The notes: generated by a model not told the origin, from the letters alone. Positions 25,864 through 35,449 are shown, counted from the stretch's first letter. The stretch is 64,000 bases of DNA from Muribaculaceae bacterium (GCA_017427945.1 JAFRRT010000002.1:1-64000); one strand, 5' to 3'. Numbers and translations: made by a program.

Positions 25864-27384
25864 TTATTTGGTCCAGGCGGGAGCGCTCTCGTTCCAGCAA
25901 CGGTCGAGGGCGGTCACAGCATATTGCCATTTGCCTTTTCCGCCATCGGGCAACACAAGAGAGGTCTCATTGGTGATCTCAAAAATATTGGACGGGTTAC
26001 TGATATCGCCCTTTTTGCCCTTCGGGAAACGGTAAATCACAAAACGCACGGCCTGCTGCATTGCATCATCGGTAGCACGAGCACGCCAAACAAGGCATTT
26101 TTTCCCATCAACCTTCTTAACCTTAACATCATGCACAGCTTGAGGCGCTTTGTCATCGAGCCAAGTGTAAGCAGGAATGAGCGCCTTGTAGCGGGTTTGA
26201 TTGCCTTCCAGTGAGTCGAGAACACCCTTGAAATTCTCGGTTACGGTATATCCGGGCCACCAAGTCACGCCGTGGACGTCTTTCATTGCGCGCTGCAAGC
26301 GCATTTTGTGATCAAGTTGCGTGGGATTGGACGTATCACCGCCCTCGTCGGCAATATCCTGATGAGTCATCACGTTGCGCACAGCCTGACCAAAATACAT
26401 GTGACGGCCATTAGCGTGGTCATTCCACCAATGCATCAGCACAAGGTCACTTGCCAACTTGTGTTCCAGTTCCCAATACAACTGGGGCACCATATAGTCC
26501 ACCCAGCCCTCGGCCGTCCACTTGATGCAGTCGGCAAACAGCGCATCATAACATTCCAGGCCGTTGGTCTCACTGCCATCGGGGTCACTCGCCTTGTTGC
26601 GCCAAATGCCAAAGGGGCTAATGCCGAAGCGTACCCAGGGTTTCACCTCCTGAATGGTATTGTGCAGCTGCTCAATGAGCAGGTCAACGTTGTGCCTGCG
26701 CCAGTCATTCTTGTCCCAACCAATGCCATAAATATTATAGGAGGTCGTGTCAGGGAAATCAACGCCAGTAACCGGATAGGGATAAAAATAGTCATCCATG
26801 TGCAGGGCGTCGATGTCATAACGCACGAGGATGTCCCTTACCACAGTGTCGATAAAGTCACGGCACTCGGGCAAGCCCGGGTCAAAATAGAGTTTGCCGT
26901 CGGCATACTTGAGGAACCATTCAGGATGTTCGTAGTAGATGTGTCCCGGAGCGGGCTTGTCCTCCTCGCTGCTGGTTACACGATAAGGGTTAATCCAGGC
27001 GTGAAGTTCCATGCCACGCTGATGAGTCTGTTCAATCATGAACTGCAACGGATCCCAAATGGGTTGCGGCGCCTTGCCCGGTTCGCCACTGAGCCATCGG
27101 CTCCAAGGCTCGAGTTCGCTTTTATAAGCGGCATCAGCTTGTGGGCGAATCTGCCAGATAACAGCGTTACAGTTGGCTTGTTCAAGGAGGTCCAACTGCT
27201 CGATAAGATACTGACGCGTCTCGTCGGGAGTCATGCGGGCATATTGCCCCTGCCCGATGATATGCATCCAAGCGCCACGAAACTCATGCTTGGGCAATGA
27301 AGCTCCCTGTGATATACTCTCGCCAGCAGACAAGCAGCCCGTCAACACAACGACGAGCTGCAGTAATAAACATATACGTTTCAT
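25864..27384 (-). CDS. Lipoprotein glycoside hydrolase, GHL10 (DUF187) family
   Basis: The 506-residue product begins MKRICLLLQLVVVLTGC (lipobox Cys17), so it is probably anchored in the outer membrane. Residues about 35-360 are the GHL10-type TIM barrel: EFRGAWMHI, CNAVIWQIRPQADAAY, RGMELHAWINPYR, DPGLPECRDFI, YDIDALHMDDYFYPYP, VRFGISPFGIW and WVDYMVPQLYWE. The C-terminal about 100 residues look like a fibronectin-like beta domain. Family members act on peptidoglycan or polysaccharide sugars; the substrate is unknown. It follows the lipoprotein gene by 17 bases, an operon. Confidence 0.86.
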   Translation of the reverse strand: MKRICLLLQLVVVLTGCLSAGESISQGASLPKHEFRGAWMHIIGQGQYARMTPDETRQYLIEQLDLLEQANCNAVIWQIRPQADAAYKSELEPWSRWLSGEPGKAPQPIWDPLQFMIEQTHQRGMELHAWINPYRVTSSEEDKPAPGHIYYEHPEWFLKYADGKLYFDPGLPECRDFIDTVVRDILVRYDIDALHMDDYFYPYPVTGVDFPDTTSYNIYGIGWDKNDWRRHNVDLLIEQLHNTIQEVKPWVRFGISPFGIWRNKASDPDGSETNGLECYDALFADCIKWTAEGWVDYMVPQLYWELEHKLASDLVLMHWWNDHANGRHMYFGQAVRNVMTHQDIADEGGDTSNPTQLDHKMRLQRAMKDVHGVTWWPGYTVTENFKGVLDSLEGNQTRYKALIPAYTWLDDKAPQAVHDVKVKKVDGKKCLVWRARATDDAMQQAVRFVIYRFPKGKKGDISNPSNIFEITNETSLVLPDGGKGKWQYAVTALDRCWNESAPAWTK

Positions 27385-27401
27385 ATACTTGAGAAAGATG
27401 A

Positions 27402-28826
27402 TTATTGTTCTTCGTCCTCAGGAATCGGTATCCAGACATAAGCACCCAAGTCAAGGGCTCCATTTGTGAGACGGTCGTTGCCAAAGCGGTCATAACGCGC
27501 CTCACTGGGACACAGGTCGGGATTGCCCTTACCGATGGCATCACTCTCGTTGCCCAAGCGGTAATCAAAGATATATTCATCACGAACCGTCAGGAAACAC
27601 GGGTCGGCTTCCCATACACAGTTGATGAAGTGGTCATCATCATTGCCAGAGCTCTTGAACAGACAGTACCGCATATACACGTCAAAATCATCAAGGTTCG
27701 CTTCATTGATCTCGCTTGAAAGGCCATAGATGATGCAGTTGTCAAAGTATGCCTTGATTTTACCTATCGTTCCATCGGTGTACTCGACATCAAAAATGTT
27801 GATAATGGGCAACGTGGGTGCAATGAACAGATAATAATTGGTGAACGTGCACTGGCTCATTTTCAGTTTGCCTCCGGCAAAATAAGCCACTTCTTCAGCA
27901 GCATCGCTGAATTCGCAGCCAATGGCCTGCACATAACAAGTTGCCGTTGCCAAGCAAGTAGATGCCGAGTTGGTAAGCACACAATTAACGAGTTTAAGCG
28001 CACATTGCGTCGTGTCGCCATAGGCGCTGCAGTGCATACCGATACTGCTGCCTTTCATGACAACATGCTTAAGCACATTACCCATTGTGGGAGGGGTAAA
28101 GATGACACCGCCCCACTGTCCCGACATGATGTCGAAACTGATTTCACCCACAACGTGGTCCAGGCGGTCGCCACGGAAGGTTATCGGCTCCTCAGCGGTT
28201 CCATTAGCCAACAGACGGCCCGCACAACGCATCGCAGCCTTATCATGGAACAGCAATGTAGTTCCCGCATCCAAGGTGAGAGTCACACCAGGCGACACAA
28301 ACATCGTGTCATAAATCAGGTAGGGCTTATCGGACGAGAAGCGCATATTGCGGGAGATAGTATCACCACTGATACGTATTACATCCTGTCCCCATGCGCT
28401 TAGCAGTACGCTTTGAGTCACACCATTGGTCACGAACTCCAGGCGGTCCTCGAGCAACGTGGGCTCATCCTTTTCCATCTCATCAAGGTAGGCCTCGATA
28501 AAGATATATATTGAGTCATTGCCGCGAATCTCAACATCGTGGAACTCATCACCCCTGACGCCATCGACATTCAAGTGGAAATGACCTTTCTGTGCGAGTC
28601 CAGCCACTTTAATTGAGGAGATGTTGACCTGTTTTTTGCTATGATTATAGACAACCATTTGTTTGGTTGCCGTGCCAATCTTCGTTATCACCGTGTCAAA
28701 AGCCACGGTGTCCTTGTTAAACGCCAGCACATCGCTGGACGACGTAGTAAAGCCGTCTTCGATGCATGAGGAAAACGAAGTTACGAGTATCAGCAAAACA
28801 ACGACTATCCAAGATGAATGCTTCAT
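27402..28826 (-). CDS. Lipoprotein, probable right-handed beta-helix
   Basis: The product is about 474 residues starting MKHSSWIVVVLLILVTSFSSC (lipobox Cys21). Upstream in-frame Mets at 28835 and 28949 extend into sequence without signal features. Residues about 30-150 are a beta-sandwich with alternating strands. Residues about 165-430 have turns typical of parallel beta-helix repeats (GVTLTLDAGTTLLFHDKAAM, NVLKHVVMKGSSIGMHCSAYG, CVLTNSASTC). It is probably surface-anchored. Members of this common Bacteroidales family lack a named function; carbohydrate binding is an inference from the fold and the GHL10 neighbour. Confidence 0.75.
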   Translation of the reverse strand: MKHSSWIVVVLLILVTSFSSCIEDGFTTSSSDVLAFNKDTVAFDTVITKIGTATKQMVVYNHSKKQVNISSIKVAGLAQKGHFHLNVDGVRGDEFHDVEIRGNDSIYIFIEAYLDEMEKDEPTLLEDRLEFVTNGVTQSVLLSAWGQDVIRISGDTISRNMRFSSDKPYLIYDTMFVSPGVTLTLDAGTTLLFHDKAAMRCAGRLLANGTAEEPITFRGDRLDHVVGEISFDIMSGQWGGVIFTPPTMGNVLKHVVMKGSSIGMHCSAYGDTTQCALKLVNCVLTNSASTCLATATCYVQAIGCEFSDAAEEVAYFAGGKLKMSQCTFTNYYLFIAPTLPIINIFDVEYTDGTIGKIKAYFDNCIIYGLSSEINEANLDDFDVYMRYCLFKSSGNDDDHFINCVWEADPCFLTVRDEYIFDYRLGNESDAIGKGNPDLCPSEARYDRFGNDRLTNGALDLGAYVWIPIPEDEEQ

Positions 28827-28846
28827 ATGTGCCATTTGTGATAAAA

Positions 28847-28876
28847 GTTCAATAATCAGTGTATATACTATTGAAC
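28847..28876 (-). terminator. Hairpin between the EEP gene and the beta-helix lipoprotein
   Basis: The 8-bp stem GTTCAATA/TATTGAAC (28847-28854 with 28869-28876) has a 14-base loop. On the minus strand it is followed by CTTTTATC. It could attenuate transcription into the lipoprotein operon. Confidence 0.4.
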
Positions 28877-28911
28877 GTAAAAGATGTGTGTTTAGTGTAT
28901 CTCGGGGCGGT

Positions 28912-29964
28912 TCATCTCTCAAAGAGTGCCACCATTGGATAATGGTCACTCTCCCCTTCTTTATCGAAACGGCAGTAGATTGGCCTCATATCACCACGGT
29001 AAAGGATATGGTCGATTTTTACATACAAATGATTGGCATGGAAGGTATAAGAGGGTCCCTTGCCCACCTTGGCCCATGCGTCGTTCATGTCCTCACCGCA
29101 GACGGTTCGGTAAGCATAGGAGCCAGGGGTGTCATTCATGTCCCCCATCACCAGGACATCACCTTCGGTCTTATCGATGATTTGACGAAGCGCCTCGGCC
29201 TGTCTTGCATGATTTTGGAAGCCCATATCCAATTTATCCAACACCGACTTCATACGCTTCTTGCGACCTGACGGCTTATCCATCGATTCCAATATTTTGC
29301 TGTCGTTTTCAGTGAAACGCAACGAGCTGAAATGCATGCTGATTACACGCAAATTTCCTCCCGGGACATCTACATCCCACGCCTTGATAAAATAACCCAA
29401 GGAATCCTGCTGCAATATCGGGTCCTCCAATTCGGTGAACGGATATTTAGAAATGATGCCCACATCATAAAAATGCTTTTTGCGGTAAGGGTATTTCTCA
29501 TAGAGCTCATCTAGCATAGGAGCCACCGTCTTGAGATGCTCAAAGGAGAAATAGACAAGTCCCTCCTGAATTACTACGACATCAGCATTCTGATCGAGAA
29601 TATAACGCAGGTTCTTGCTGGGCTCAGTTCCTTTCATCCAGTTGAACTCTGTCACGTTCATCGTCAACACCTTCAAGTGCTGTTTCTCATCATCACATGA
29701 GCGAGTACCGAAGTTCACGGGAGCAATCAACTTCAACGTCGGCCAAGCCAACAAAAAGGCAGCAAAGATCACCGATGCCGATTGCCATTGCCTGAATAAG
29801 AGCAAAATCGCCAGGAAGGCCAAACAGACGATTGCAATGACCGGCAAAGCAAGTGTCGCCAGCGAAGGCAATGTCCAGATTGTGGGGTTGACGCGTCCAC
29901 CATAGGCGGCGAAAAGCAAGGCAAAGGCAAATATTACTGCCAATATGCGGAATATATGTTTCAT
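28912..29964 (-). CDS. Membrane-anchored endonuclease/exonuclease/phosphatase-family protein
   Basis: The 350-residue product has three N-terminal hydrophobic segments (residues about 5-85) and then an EEP domain. Its catalytic-fold motifs are VLTMNVTEFN, VVVIQEGLVYF (metal-binding Glu), RVISMHFSS, VLVMGDMNDTPGS and the C-terminal ESDHYPMVAL (catalytic Asp-His). The domain should lie outside the inner membrane, acting on a phosphodiester or phosphomonoester; the substrate is not known. It lies 13 bases downstream of the acyltransferase gene and may be the tail of the polysaccharide operon. Confidence 0.85.
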   Translation of the reverse strand: MKHIFRILAVIFAFALLFAAYGGRVNPTIWTLPSLATLALPVIAIVCLAFLAILLLFRQWQSASVIFAAFLLAWPTLKLIAPVNFGTRSCDDEKQHLKVLTMNVTEFNWMKGTEPSKNLRYILDQNADVVVIQEGLVYFSFEHLKTVAPMLDELYEKYPYRKKHFYDVGIISKYPFTELEDPILQQDSLGYFIKAWDVDVPGGNLRVISMHFSSLRFTENDSKILESMDKPSGRKKRMKSVLDKLDMGFQNHARQAEALRQIIDKTEGDVLVMGDMNDTPGSYAYRTVCGEDMNDAWAKVGKGPSYTFHANHLYVKIDHILYRGDMRPIYCRFDKEGESDHYPMVALFER

Positions 29965-29977
29965 GATCTAATCTTTT

Positions 29978-31003
29978 TTACAGACATTTCCAGCCCTCTT
30001 TGAAGAACGGCTCCTGAGCAGTAAAACGAGGAGTCCACGTCTTGAGCGCCCAAATCATGGGCCATTCAAGGGCCATCGTAAGCACAAACACAATCAACGA
30101 GAGCATGACACCGGGCTCCATGCCCAAACGCAAGATGCAGAATGACCTGATGGGCAGAAAAAGTAACGGATGAGTACCCAATATGATGAGTGAATATCTA
30201 CCGTAAGTGCAAAAGACAGGAATGTAGGATAAAGGCTTGCAAGCCCAGAAGAGTGCAAGAATCGCTACAAACGGCAACAGATATAGTTTCCAAAAGGCAG
30301 GAAGAATCTGGAAATGCAAGTTCATGTAATCGGCACACCAATAGATGGGCAGGGCCACAAGTAAGAGCGATAACCAGCCCCAATTGTCCCATCGTGAAGG
30401 AGCAAGAGCACCAAGTCGAGTTACTCCCCATCCCAATACGAAATACGGCAGAGCCACCATCGACGTGTCAAGCATCAAGGGTAATTCAATCTTCTGCACA
30501 GCAAGTCCATAACCAAGCGCTGCAATCAATGCAGTAACCAAAACGATTATGCCCCTGTGTTTGACCCAACGAGAAAGCGTGTAGAACATGACGTTCACCC
30601 AAAACAAGCTGAGCAGGAACCACAAGGGTGTCGTCACTTCCCAATACCTCAAGTAGAACGGCTCCACAAGTCGCACCGGCGAGAAATCAATCGCATCGGC
30701 CCCTGCAGCGAAACGACAAGCCGCTTCAAGCAGCCTCACCAGATAAGCAAGGACAATGAAAAAAACGAACGGCACAAGGATGTTGTTCACCTTGCGCCGC
30801 GTGAAATCGGCAAAGCCGTTATATCGTTTAAAGAAAATACCTGAAATGAAATAATACATGGGCAGACGAAATGCCTGCAATGCATTATTCAGGTTTGGAG
30901 CTATATAGTTGAAGAATTCATGGTCGATATGGTACATCACGATGAGCATGATGCACAGGCATTTCATGAAGTCGATATAAGCAATGCGCTCTCGTGCCAT
31001 CAT
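29978..31003 (-). CDS. Acyltransferase-3 family membrane protein
   Basis: The 341-residue protein has about ten hydrophobic segments. The N-terminus ERIAYIDFMKCLCIMLIVMYH has the family's conserved catalytic-type His. RLPMYYFISGIFFKR, WFLLSLFWVNVMFY and the later helix-rich part fit OafA/NodX-like O-acyltransferases. These move acyl groups (often acetyl) onto surface sugars at the membrane. The acceptor cannot be told from sequence. It lies just after the ACP/FkbH part of the locus (58 bases from the ACP gene). Confidence 0.85.
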   Translation of the reverse strand: MMARERIAYIDFMKCLCIMLIVMYHIDHEFFNYIAPNLNNALQAFRLPMYYFISGIFFKRYNGFADFTRRKVNNILVPFVFFIVLAYLVRLLEAACRFAAGADAIDFSPVRLVEPFYLRYWEVTTPLWFLLSLFWVNVMFYTLSRWVKHRGIIVLVTALIAALGYGLAVQKIELPLMLDTSMVALPYFVLGWGVTRLGALAPSRWDNWGWLSLLLVALPIYWCADYMNLHFQILPAFWKLYLLPFVAILALFWACKPLSYIPVFCTYGRYSLIILGTHPLLFLPIRSFCILRLGMEPGVMLSLIVFVLTMALEWPMIWALKTWTPRFTAQEPFFKEGWKCL

Positions 31004-31061
31004 CTACCATATCCCATCTGATTCTTAGGAAACGGGAGGCAGAAACCTCATCCAACAGAGG

Positions 31062-31280
31062 TTACACCTTTGTTTTCAAAATCTCCATCACCCGTGCAAA
31101 GTCGGTCATTTGACCTATCTCCTCGGGTTCCAACTCAATGTCAAAAGCGTCTTCCAACTCTGAAGCCAAAGTCAGATGATGCAGGGAATCCCAACGTTCG
31201 CAATTCTTTTGGGAAACATCGGTCGTTACAGCATCCATTTCAAACACTTCTTTCATTATCTCTAAAACCTTCTCTTCCAT
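31062..31280 (-). CDS. Acyl carrier protein
   Basis: The 72-residue acidic helical protein has the phosphopantetheine attachment motif WDSLHHL (Ser about residue 31). It carries acyl intermediates as thioesters. It begins 2 bases after the FkbH-like gene, so the pair is translated from the same transcript. FkbH-like enzymes load glyceryl groups on such ACPs in known pathways, so a dedicated partnership is inferred. It differs in sequence from the other three ACPs here. Confidence 0.86.
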   Translation of the reverse strand: MEEKVLEIMKEVFEMDAVTTDVSQKNCERWDSLHHLTLASELEDAFDIELEPEEIGQMTDFARVMEILKTKV

Positions 31281-31282
31281 AG

Positions 31283-32881
31283 TTATAAGAGTTTTATATT
31301 ATAGTAATTCTTTATGGTCAAATCCTCATGCAGCATCATTTCATAATGCTTTGAGCCGTCATCACCTGTGTGAGTGCAGGACATGCCCAAACGGTCATAG
31401 AAATCTGCTGTCTGCTGGTTCTTAGCCGTTTTCAGGTAATCGGCAGTCACCTTATTGATACCCTCTTTGCGCAACTGGTTAAGTACTGTGCGAATAAAGA
31501 CATCTTCGATACCTTTACCCAAAATGCGGCAACTCAGCAAGAAGGTGTCAATTGCCATCGTACTGTCATCAAACGGCTCAAGAAAGATGGTTCCGGTAAT
31601 GCCATTGTCACCAAAACGGTCTTTTACATTCATGCAATAGATTCTCCATCCCTGATTAATCCGCTGCTGCACATCGGCCTCGGTATAACGTCGCGTTGTC
31701 AGGTTGAATTGGTTTGTTTTTTGCGTCATCTGGGCAATTCGTGGCAGGTTGTGGTCATTCACAGGAATGATGTCAACCTCCATGGCCAAACTCTTCAAAA
31801 AATCCTCTATGTCACTAAAACGTGCTTGATGTGAGTTGCGGATGGCATTTGCCCGATACTGCTCAGTCTTTGTCCTGTCCTCATCGGTCACTGCATAAAT
31901 CCTGAAGTAATCATCTACAAGACTTTTGAAGAACGGCATAAGCAGATAGGGCTTTTGCGGGAAGTCAGGCACTACAACTTGTGGCAGCAGTTGCCTAACG
32001 AGTTCACATTCTGTAGGATTATCATCAATGAACACCATGCTGTCAAGGCCAATGTTGAGTTCATCAGCAATATCCCTGATGTTGGATACCTTATCCTGCC
32101 AGTTGATGCGTACTGAACTGAAATGTTCCCTCTTGAGCACCATGTTGGGGTTATTTTCCCATGCTTCTATCACGTCATTCTCGTTATTCTTGCTGCAAAT
32201 GGCAAGAATAATGCCATTCTTTGACAACTGCAGTAAGGAGTGCTGCCAGCGTTGATATACATTTCCAGGATAGTCACCACCCAGTTTGATACCGTCAATG
32301 CCGTCCTCGCCGAGTATGCCGCCCCACAACGTATTGTCCAAGTCAAGAATTAAACATTTCTTGCGGTTCAATGACATCTCGCGGTCAACTCGCTTCCACC
32401 ATGCACCGAAGTCACTGGCCAGTTTGGGATTGAGCAACATCTGAGAAAGGTGATAAAACTTCCAGTTAACCAACAACTCGGCATCATAGCGATTTGTAAA
32501 TTCACTGAAGTCCACCCATTTCACATTTGGACGTTCCTTTGACAACTTCACTGCATGATGATTAAATTCATCAATTGCATCACTCACAGCAGTATCTTCA
32601 CCCGAGAACTTAAGCGGGAACAGATTGACCAAAGAAAAGATCACAAATGGCTTGTCGTCGGTGACCTGTGAAAGCACCAGGTTCAGTTTGTCAATGTAAG
32701 AGCCCAGCTCTTGAGAAAGCTGCCTGGTATCGGCATTGACAGGAACCTGATAGAACCATATGTAGCGGTCAACATCCTGCGGCACGATGCTGATGTCGTC
32801 ATAACCTGAATAGGTCACGCCATCGTCGCCAAAGAATGATTCTACCGTCTGGTTGCGAAAGACAAATGAATTCATACTCAT
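31283..32881 (-). CDS. FkbH-like HAD-IIIC enzyme (acyl-ACP loading type)
   Basis: The 532-residue protein has an N-terminal region of about 190 residues, then a HAD domain with motif CLILDLDNTLWGGILGEDG (residues about 198-216, nucleophile Asp). IILAICSKNNENDV and VFIDDNPTECELVR are motifs II/IV. A C-terminal GNAT-like domain lies at residues about 370-520 (RFGDNGITGTIFLEP, FLLSCRILGKGIE). This layout matches FkbH-family enzymes, some of which take 1,3-bisphosphoglycerate and load glyceryl units onto an ACP. It overlaps the upstream glycosyltransferase by 4 bases and is followed by an ACP. The substrate in this organism is inferred. Confidence 0.85.
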   Translation of the reverse strand: MSMNSFVFRNQTVESFFGDDGVTYSGYDDISIVPQDVDRYIWFYQVPVNADTRQLSQELGSYIDKLNLVLSQVTDDKPFVIFSLVNLFPLKFSGEDTAVSDAIDEFNHHAVKLSKERPNVKWVDFSEFTNRYDAELLVNWKFYHLSQMLLNPKLASDFGAWWKRVDREMSLNRKKCLILDLDNTLWGGILGEDGIDGIKLGGDYPGNVYQRWQHSLLQLSKNGIILAICSKNNENDVIEAWENNPNMVLKREHFSSVRINWQDKVSNIRDIADELNIGLDSMVFIDDNPTECELVRQLLPQVVVPDFPQKPYLLMPFFKSLVDDYFRIYAVTDEDRTKTEQYRANAIRNSHQARFSDIEDFLKSLAMEVDIIPVNDHNLPRIAQMTQKTNQFNLTTRRYTEADVQQRINQGWRIYCMNVKDRFGDNGITGTIFLEPFDDSTMAIDTFLLSCRILGKGIEDVFIRTVLNQLRKEGINKVTADYLKTAKNQQTADFYDRLGMSCTHTGDDGSKHYEMMLHEDLTIKNYYNIKLL

Positions 32882-33888
32882 TTCTTAATCATTAGGTACA
32901 GCTTGCTCAGGGCTTGCCATAAACGGGGATGCATCATCAGGCGATGAATATAGCGCCATTTGGACTCCATGTAATTGATTTCTGGTCCAATACACGGGAA
33001 CGGATACTGCCCCAACTGGCGCATGTGCTCCACTGTTTCCTTCACGCAGCCGCTTGTCAACGCGGCCGTCATGCTGAAGAACAGATAAAGGTTCCTCAGT
33101 CCCCATACAGAAGCCGGGGCTTTTGTGCCTGATGAAGCCTCAAATCCTTCTGCCGTTGACGAAATCATAGCGGCGGCATCAATCTGACTGATGATGCGTC
33201 GACGTGTATGTGATGCATCAACGCTTCTTGTAGCGCTGTCATCACGGCTCACGTAGCAATAAGGAGCAACGGCAGAATACCCCACTCGGTCAGCAGGAAG
33301 AAGAATGCCGGGAATCAATGCCCCGTCCTCGCATGCAATCAACGTAGTATTGAAGCGCAGTGCATGCTTGTCAAGGTGTTCACGCTTAACGATATACCAG
33401 CAGACATACTGCATCAGGCCATTCTCATTCAAGAAATCGACACCCGTCATTACCGAGGTGGTCGTCAAGTAATCCTTGGGATAAGAGTGCTTTAAGACGT
33501 TGCCGTTTCCATCAATCCACTTGAAGCCGAACATCAGCACGTCAAGGTCTTCATCGACAGCTCGTCTCAACAGTGGCGACATCGCATTTTCCTCGATATA
33601 ATCATCACTGTCAACAAATTGTACATAACGGCCTCGTGCATTGTCCAAAGCAAAGTTCCTGGCAGCACTCACTCCTTTATTCTCCTGTGTCAGCAGCCTA
33701 ACTTGCGGATGAGTTTCTGAAAACCGCTCGACAAGAAGCCTGCTGCCATCGGTGGAGCCGTCATCAACGACAAGCACCTCATAGTAGTCATTGTCAATTC
33801 CCTGATTGACTAATGATTCCAAGCACTTGAGAACATATTGCTCGGTATTGAAAACGGGAACAACGTATGTCAAGAGGACTTCATTCAC
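32878..33888 (-). CDS. Family 2 glycosyltransferase
   Basis: The 336-residue protein has the GT-A fold of GT2: the N-terminal TYVVPVFNTEQYVLKCLESL, VLVVDDGSTDGS, NKGVSAARNFALDNARG and the metal-binding FVDSDDYI (about residues 93-100). The C-terminal part has no membrane segment. The sugar donor and acceptor are not predictable. It overlaps both neighbours (VOC gene and FkbH-like gene) by 4 bases, showing tight co-translation. Confidence 0.88.
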   Translation of the reverse strand: MNEVLLTYVVPVFNTEQYVLKCLESLVNQGIDNDYYEVLVVDDGSTDGSRLLVERFSETHPQVRLLTQENKGVSAARNFALDNARGRYVQFVDSDDYIEENAMSPLLRRAVDEDLDVLMFGFKWIDGNGNVLKHSYPKDYLTTTSVMTGVDFLNENGLMQYVCWYIVKREHLDKHALRFNTTLIACEDGALIPGILLPADRVGYSAVAPYCYVSRDDSATRSVDASHTRRRIISQIDAAAMISSTAEGFEASSGTKAPASVWGLRNLYLFFSMTAALTSGCVKETVEHMRQLGQYPFPCIGPEINYMESKWRYIHRLMMHPRLWQALSKLYLMIKK

Positions 33889-34295
33889 CTTGACGGATTC
33901 TCTACAATTTCTATCAGGCCGTTATTCTTATTGAACAGGAAGGCAATCCTTCGTCCGTCCATCGCCGGAGCTTCTACCGGACCTGTCACCAGGATGAAAC
34001 GCCGCTCCCTCAAACGATTGATCGCTTCCTCAATATCCTTCACTTCATAGCAAAGGTGGTAAGGAGATACGCCGACCATCGACAATGTGCGGGAAACAGG
34101 GCTTTCCTGGTCAAGTGGTTCAAGGAGCTCTATGCGTGGAGCGGATTCATGCTCAAGAAAGCAGACACGCACATGCTGGACAGGATCTTCAACTACAGGG
34201 AAATCCTTATACCCCATTGAGAGGTATAACTCCTTGGTTTTTTCAATGTCACGACATGCAACACCAATGTGGTGAAAAGCCAGCAAACTATCCAT
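33885..34295 (-). CDS. VOC-family (glyoxalase fold) protein
   Basis: The 136-residue protein resembles methylmalonyl-CoA epimerase-like VOC proteins: FHHIGVACRDIEKTKELYLS at the start, RIELLEPLDQESPVSRTL, and HLCYEVKDIEEAINRL later. The pattern has His/Glu metal ligands. In this cluster it could epimerise or isomerise an acyl-thioester, but that is inferred. It overlaps the ketoacyl synthase gene by 1 base and the glycosyltransferase by 4. Confidence 0.78.
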   Translation of the reverse strand: MDSLLAFHHIGVACRDIEKTKELYLSMGYKDFPVVEDPVQHVRVCFLEHESAPRIELLEPLDQESPVSRTLSMVGVSPYHLCYEVKDIEEAINRLRERRFILVTGPVEAPAMDGRRIAFLFNKNNGLIEIVENPSR

Positions 34296-35344
34296 TAATA
34301 CTCAATAACCGGAGACACTTTGCAATCACGCGTCTGTATAAGAGCCGAGCCCCAACTCAAACCAGCACCAAAGCCACTCATAACAATCGTTTTGTCACCG
34401 TCAAGACGGTCAGACAACTCGCTTGAAATGGTCAGGGGCACAGATGAGCTACTGGTATTGCCATACTTGCTGATACAATAAGGCACCTTTTCAGGGGAAA
34501 TCTTAAGCTTCTTGACAAAGAAGTCCATCATGAAGCGGTTAGACTGATGAAATACCAAGTAATCTATATCATCAATGGTCTTCCCTGCCCTATTGACGAC
34601 TTCTTTCACCGACTTGGGCACCTTGCTGATAGCAAAATTGAAGACATCCATGCCGTCCATAAACACCTCAAGGTCAGTGCGGATATTCCCGTCTTCACGT
34701 TCGCGCTCAACACATGAATCAGGCGTAATAGGATTACGGAATCCAGCGTGTATCTTGAGATCGTCCTCACCGCTGCCATCGGTATTCAAAAAGAACGAAG
34801 AGTCGCCAAAATCGCCTTTCTCGATGAGTGTTGCCGTTCCGGCATCACCATAAAGTGGCCAATCAACTTTGTCCTTGCGGTTAACAATCTTGGAGAACGT
34901 CTCGCCGTCAAGCAATAATACACGATTAATCCCGTCCATCGAGGCATAGGCAAATGCCGTGCTCAACGCAAAGATGTACCCTGAGCAACCCAACGAAATG
35001 TCGAAGCAAAGCGTTGACTTGGGCAGTCCCAGACGGTGTTGCAAAATACAGGAGGTAGCAGGAATACGATAGTCAGGAGTCTGACTCATAAACAACAAGA
35101 CATCAATGCTCTCGGGATTGATGTCATTATCGTGCATGAGTTGTTGGGCGGCTTTAAAGCACAGGTCGCTTGCCGTTACATCATCGGCGGCAATTCGTCG
35201 CTCAACAATACCAATGTTATCTATGACCTTTTCTATCTCTTCGTCGGGGATCAAGTAGCCCAGATCCTTGTTATAAACCACATCATGAGGCACACAGGCA
35301 CTCAACGCCCTAATCCCCACATTATGAAAGGTAATGTTTGCCAT
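34295..35344 (-). CDS. Ketoacyl-ACP synthase III (FabH-like), copy 1
   Basis: The 349-residue protein has the thiolase fold. The catalytic triad is present: Cys in DISLGCSGYIF (about residue 119), His in VFHQSNRFMMDFF (about 264), Asn in ISKYGNTSSSSVPL (about 294). FabH enzymes condense an acyl-thioester with malonyl-ACP. Several cluster-encoded homologues transfer acyl groups instead, and their length (about 350) is greater than housekeeping FabH. Upstream are a dedicated ACP and a hairpin (35402-35428). It is paralogous to copy 2 at 39418. Confidence 0.87.
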   Translation of the reverse strand: MANITFHNVGIRALSACVPHDVVYNKDLGYLIPDEEIEKVIDNIGIVERRIAADDVTASDLCFKAAQQLMHDNDINPESIDVLLFMSQTPDYRIPATSCILQHRLGLPKSTLCFDISLGCSGYIFALSTAFAYASMDGINRVLLLDGETFSKIVNRKDKVDWPLYGDAGTATLIEKGDFGDSSFFLNTDGSGEDDLKIHAGFRNPITPDSCVEREREDGNIRTDLEVFMDGMDVFNFAISKVPKSVKEVVNRAGKTIDDIDYLVFHQSNRFMMDFFVKKLKISPEKVPYCISKYGNTSSSSVPLTISSELSDRLDGDKTIVMSGFGAGLSWGSALIQTRDCKVSPVIEY

Positions 35345-35401
35345 ATCAAACGGGACAAAGGTTTAAAGTATCTCTATTACTGACGGTTGAATACAATTAA
35401 A

Positions 35402-35428
35402 ACTGCCTCTTTAGAGAATTGAGGCAGT
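35402..35428 (-). terminator. Terminator/attenuator hairpin after the ACP gene
   Basis: The 8-bp stem ACTGCCTC/GAGGCAGT (35402-35409 with 35421-35428) is followed on the minus strand by TTTTAATTG. It lies between the ACP and the first ketoacyl synthase gene, so it would reduce read-through into the downstream part of the operon. Confidence 0.6.
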
Positions 35429-35449
35429 CATTGGTTCTATCTAATCACC

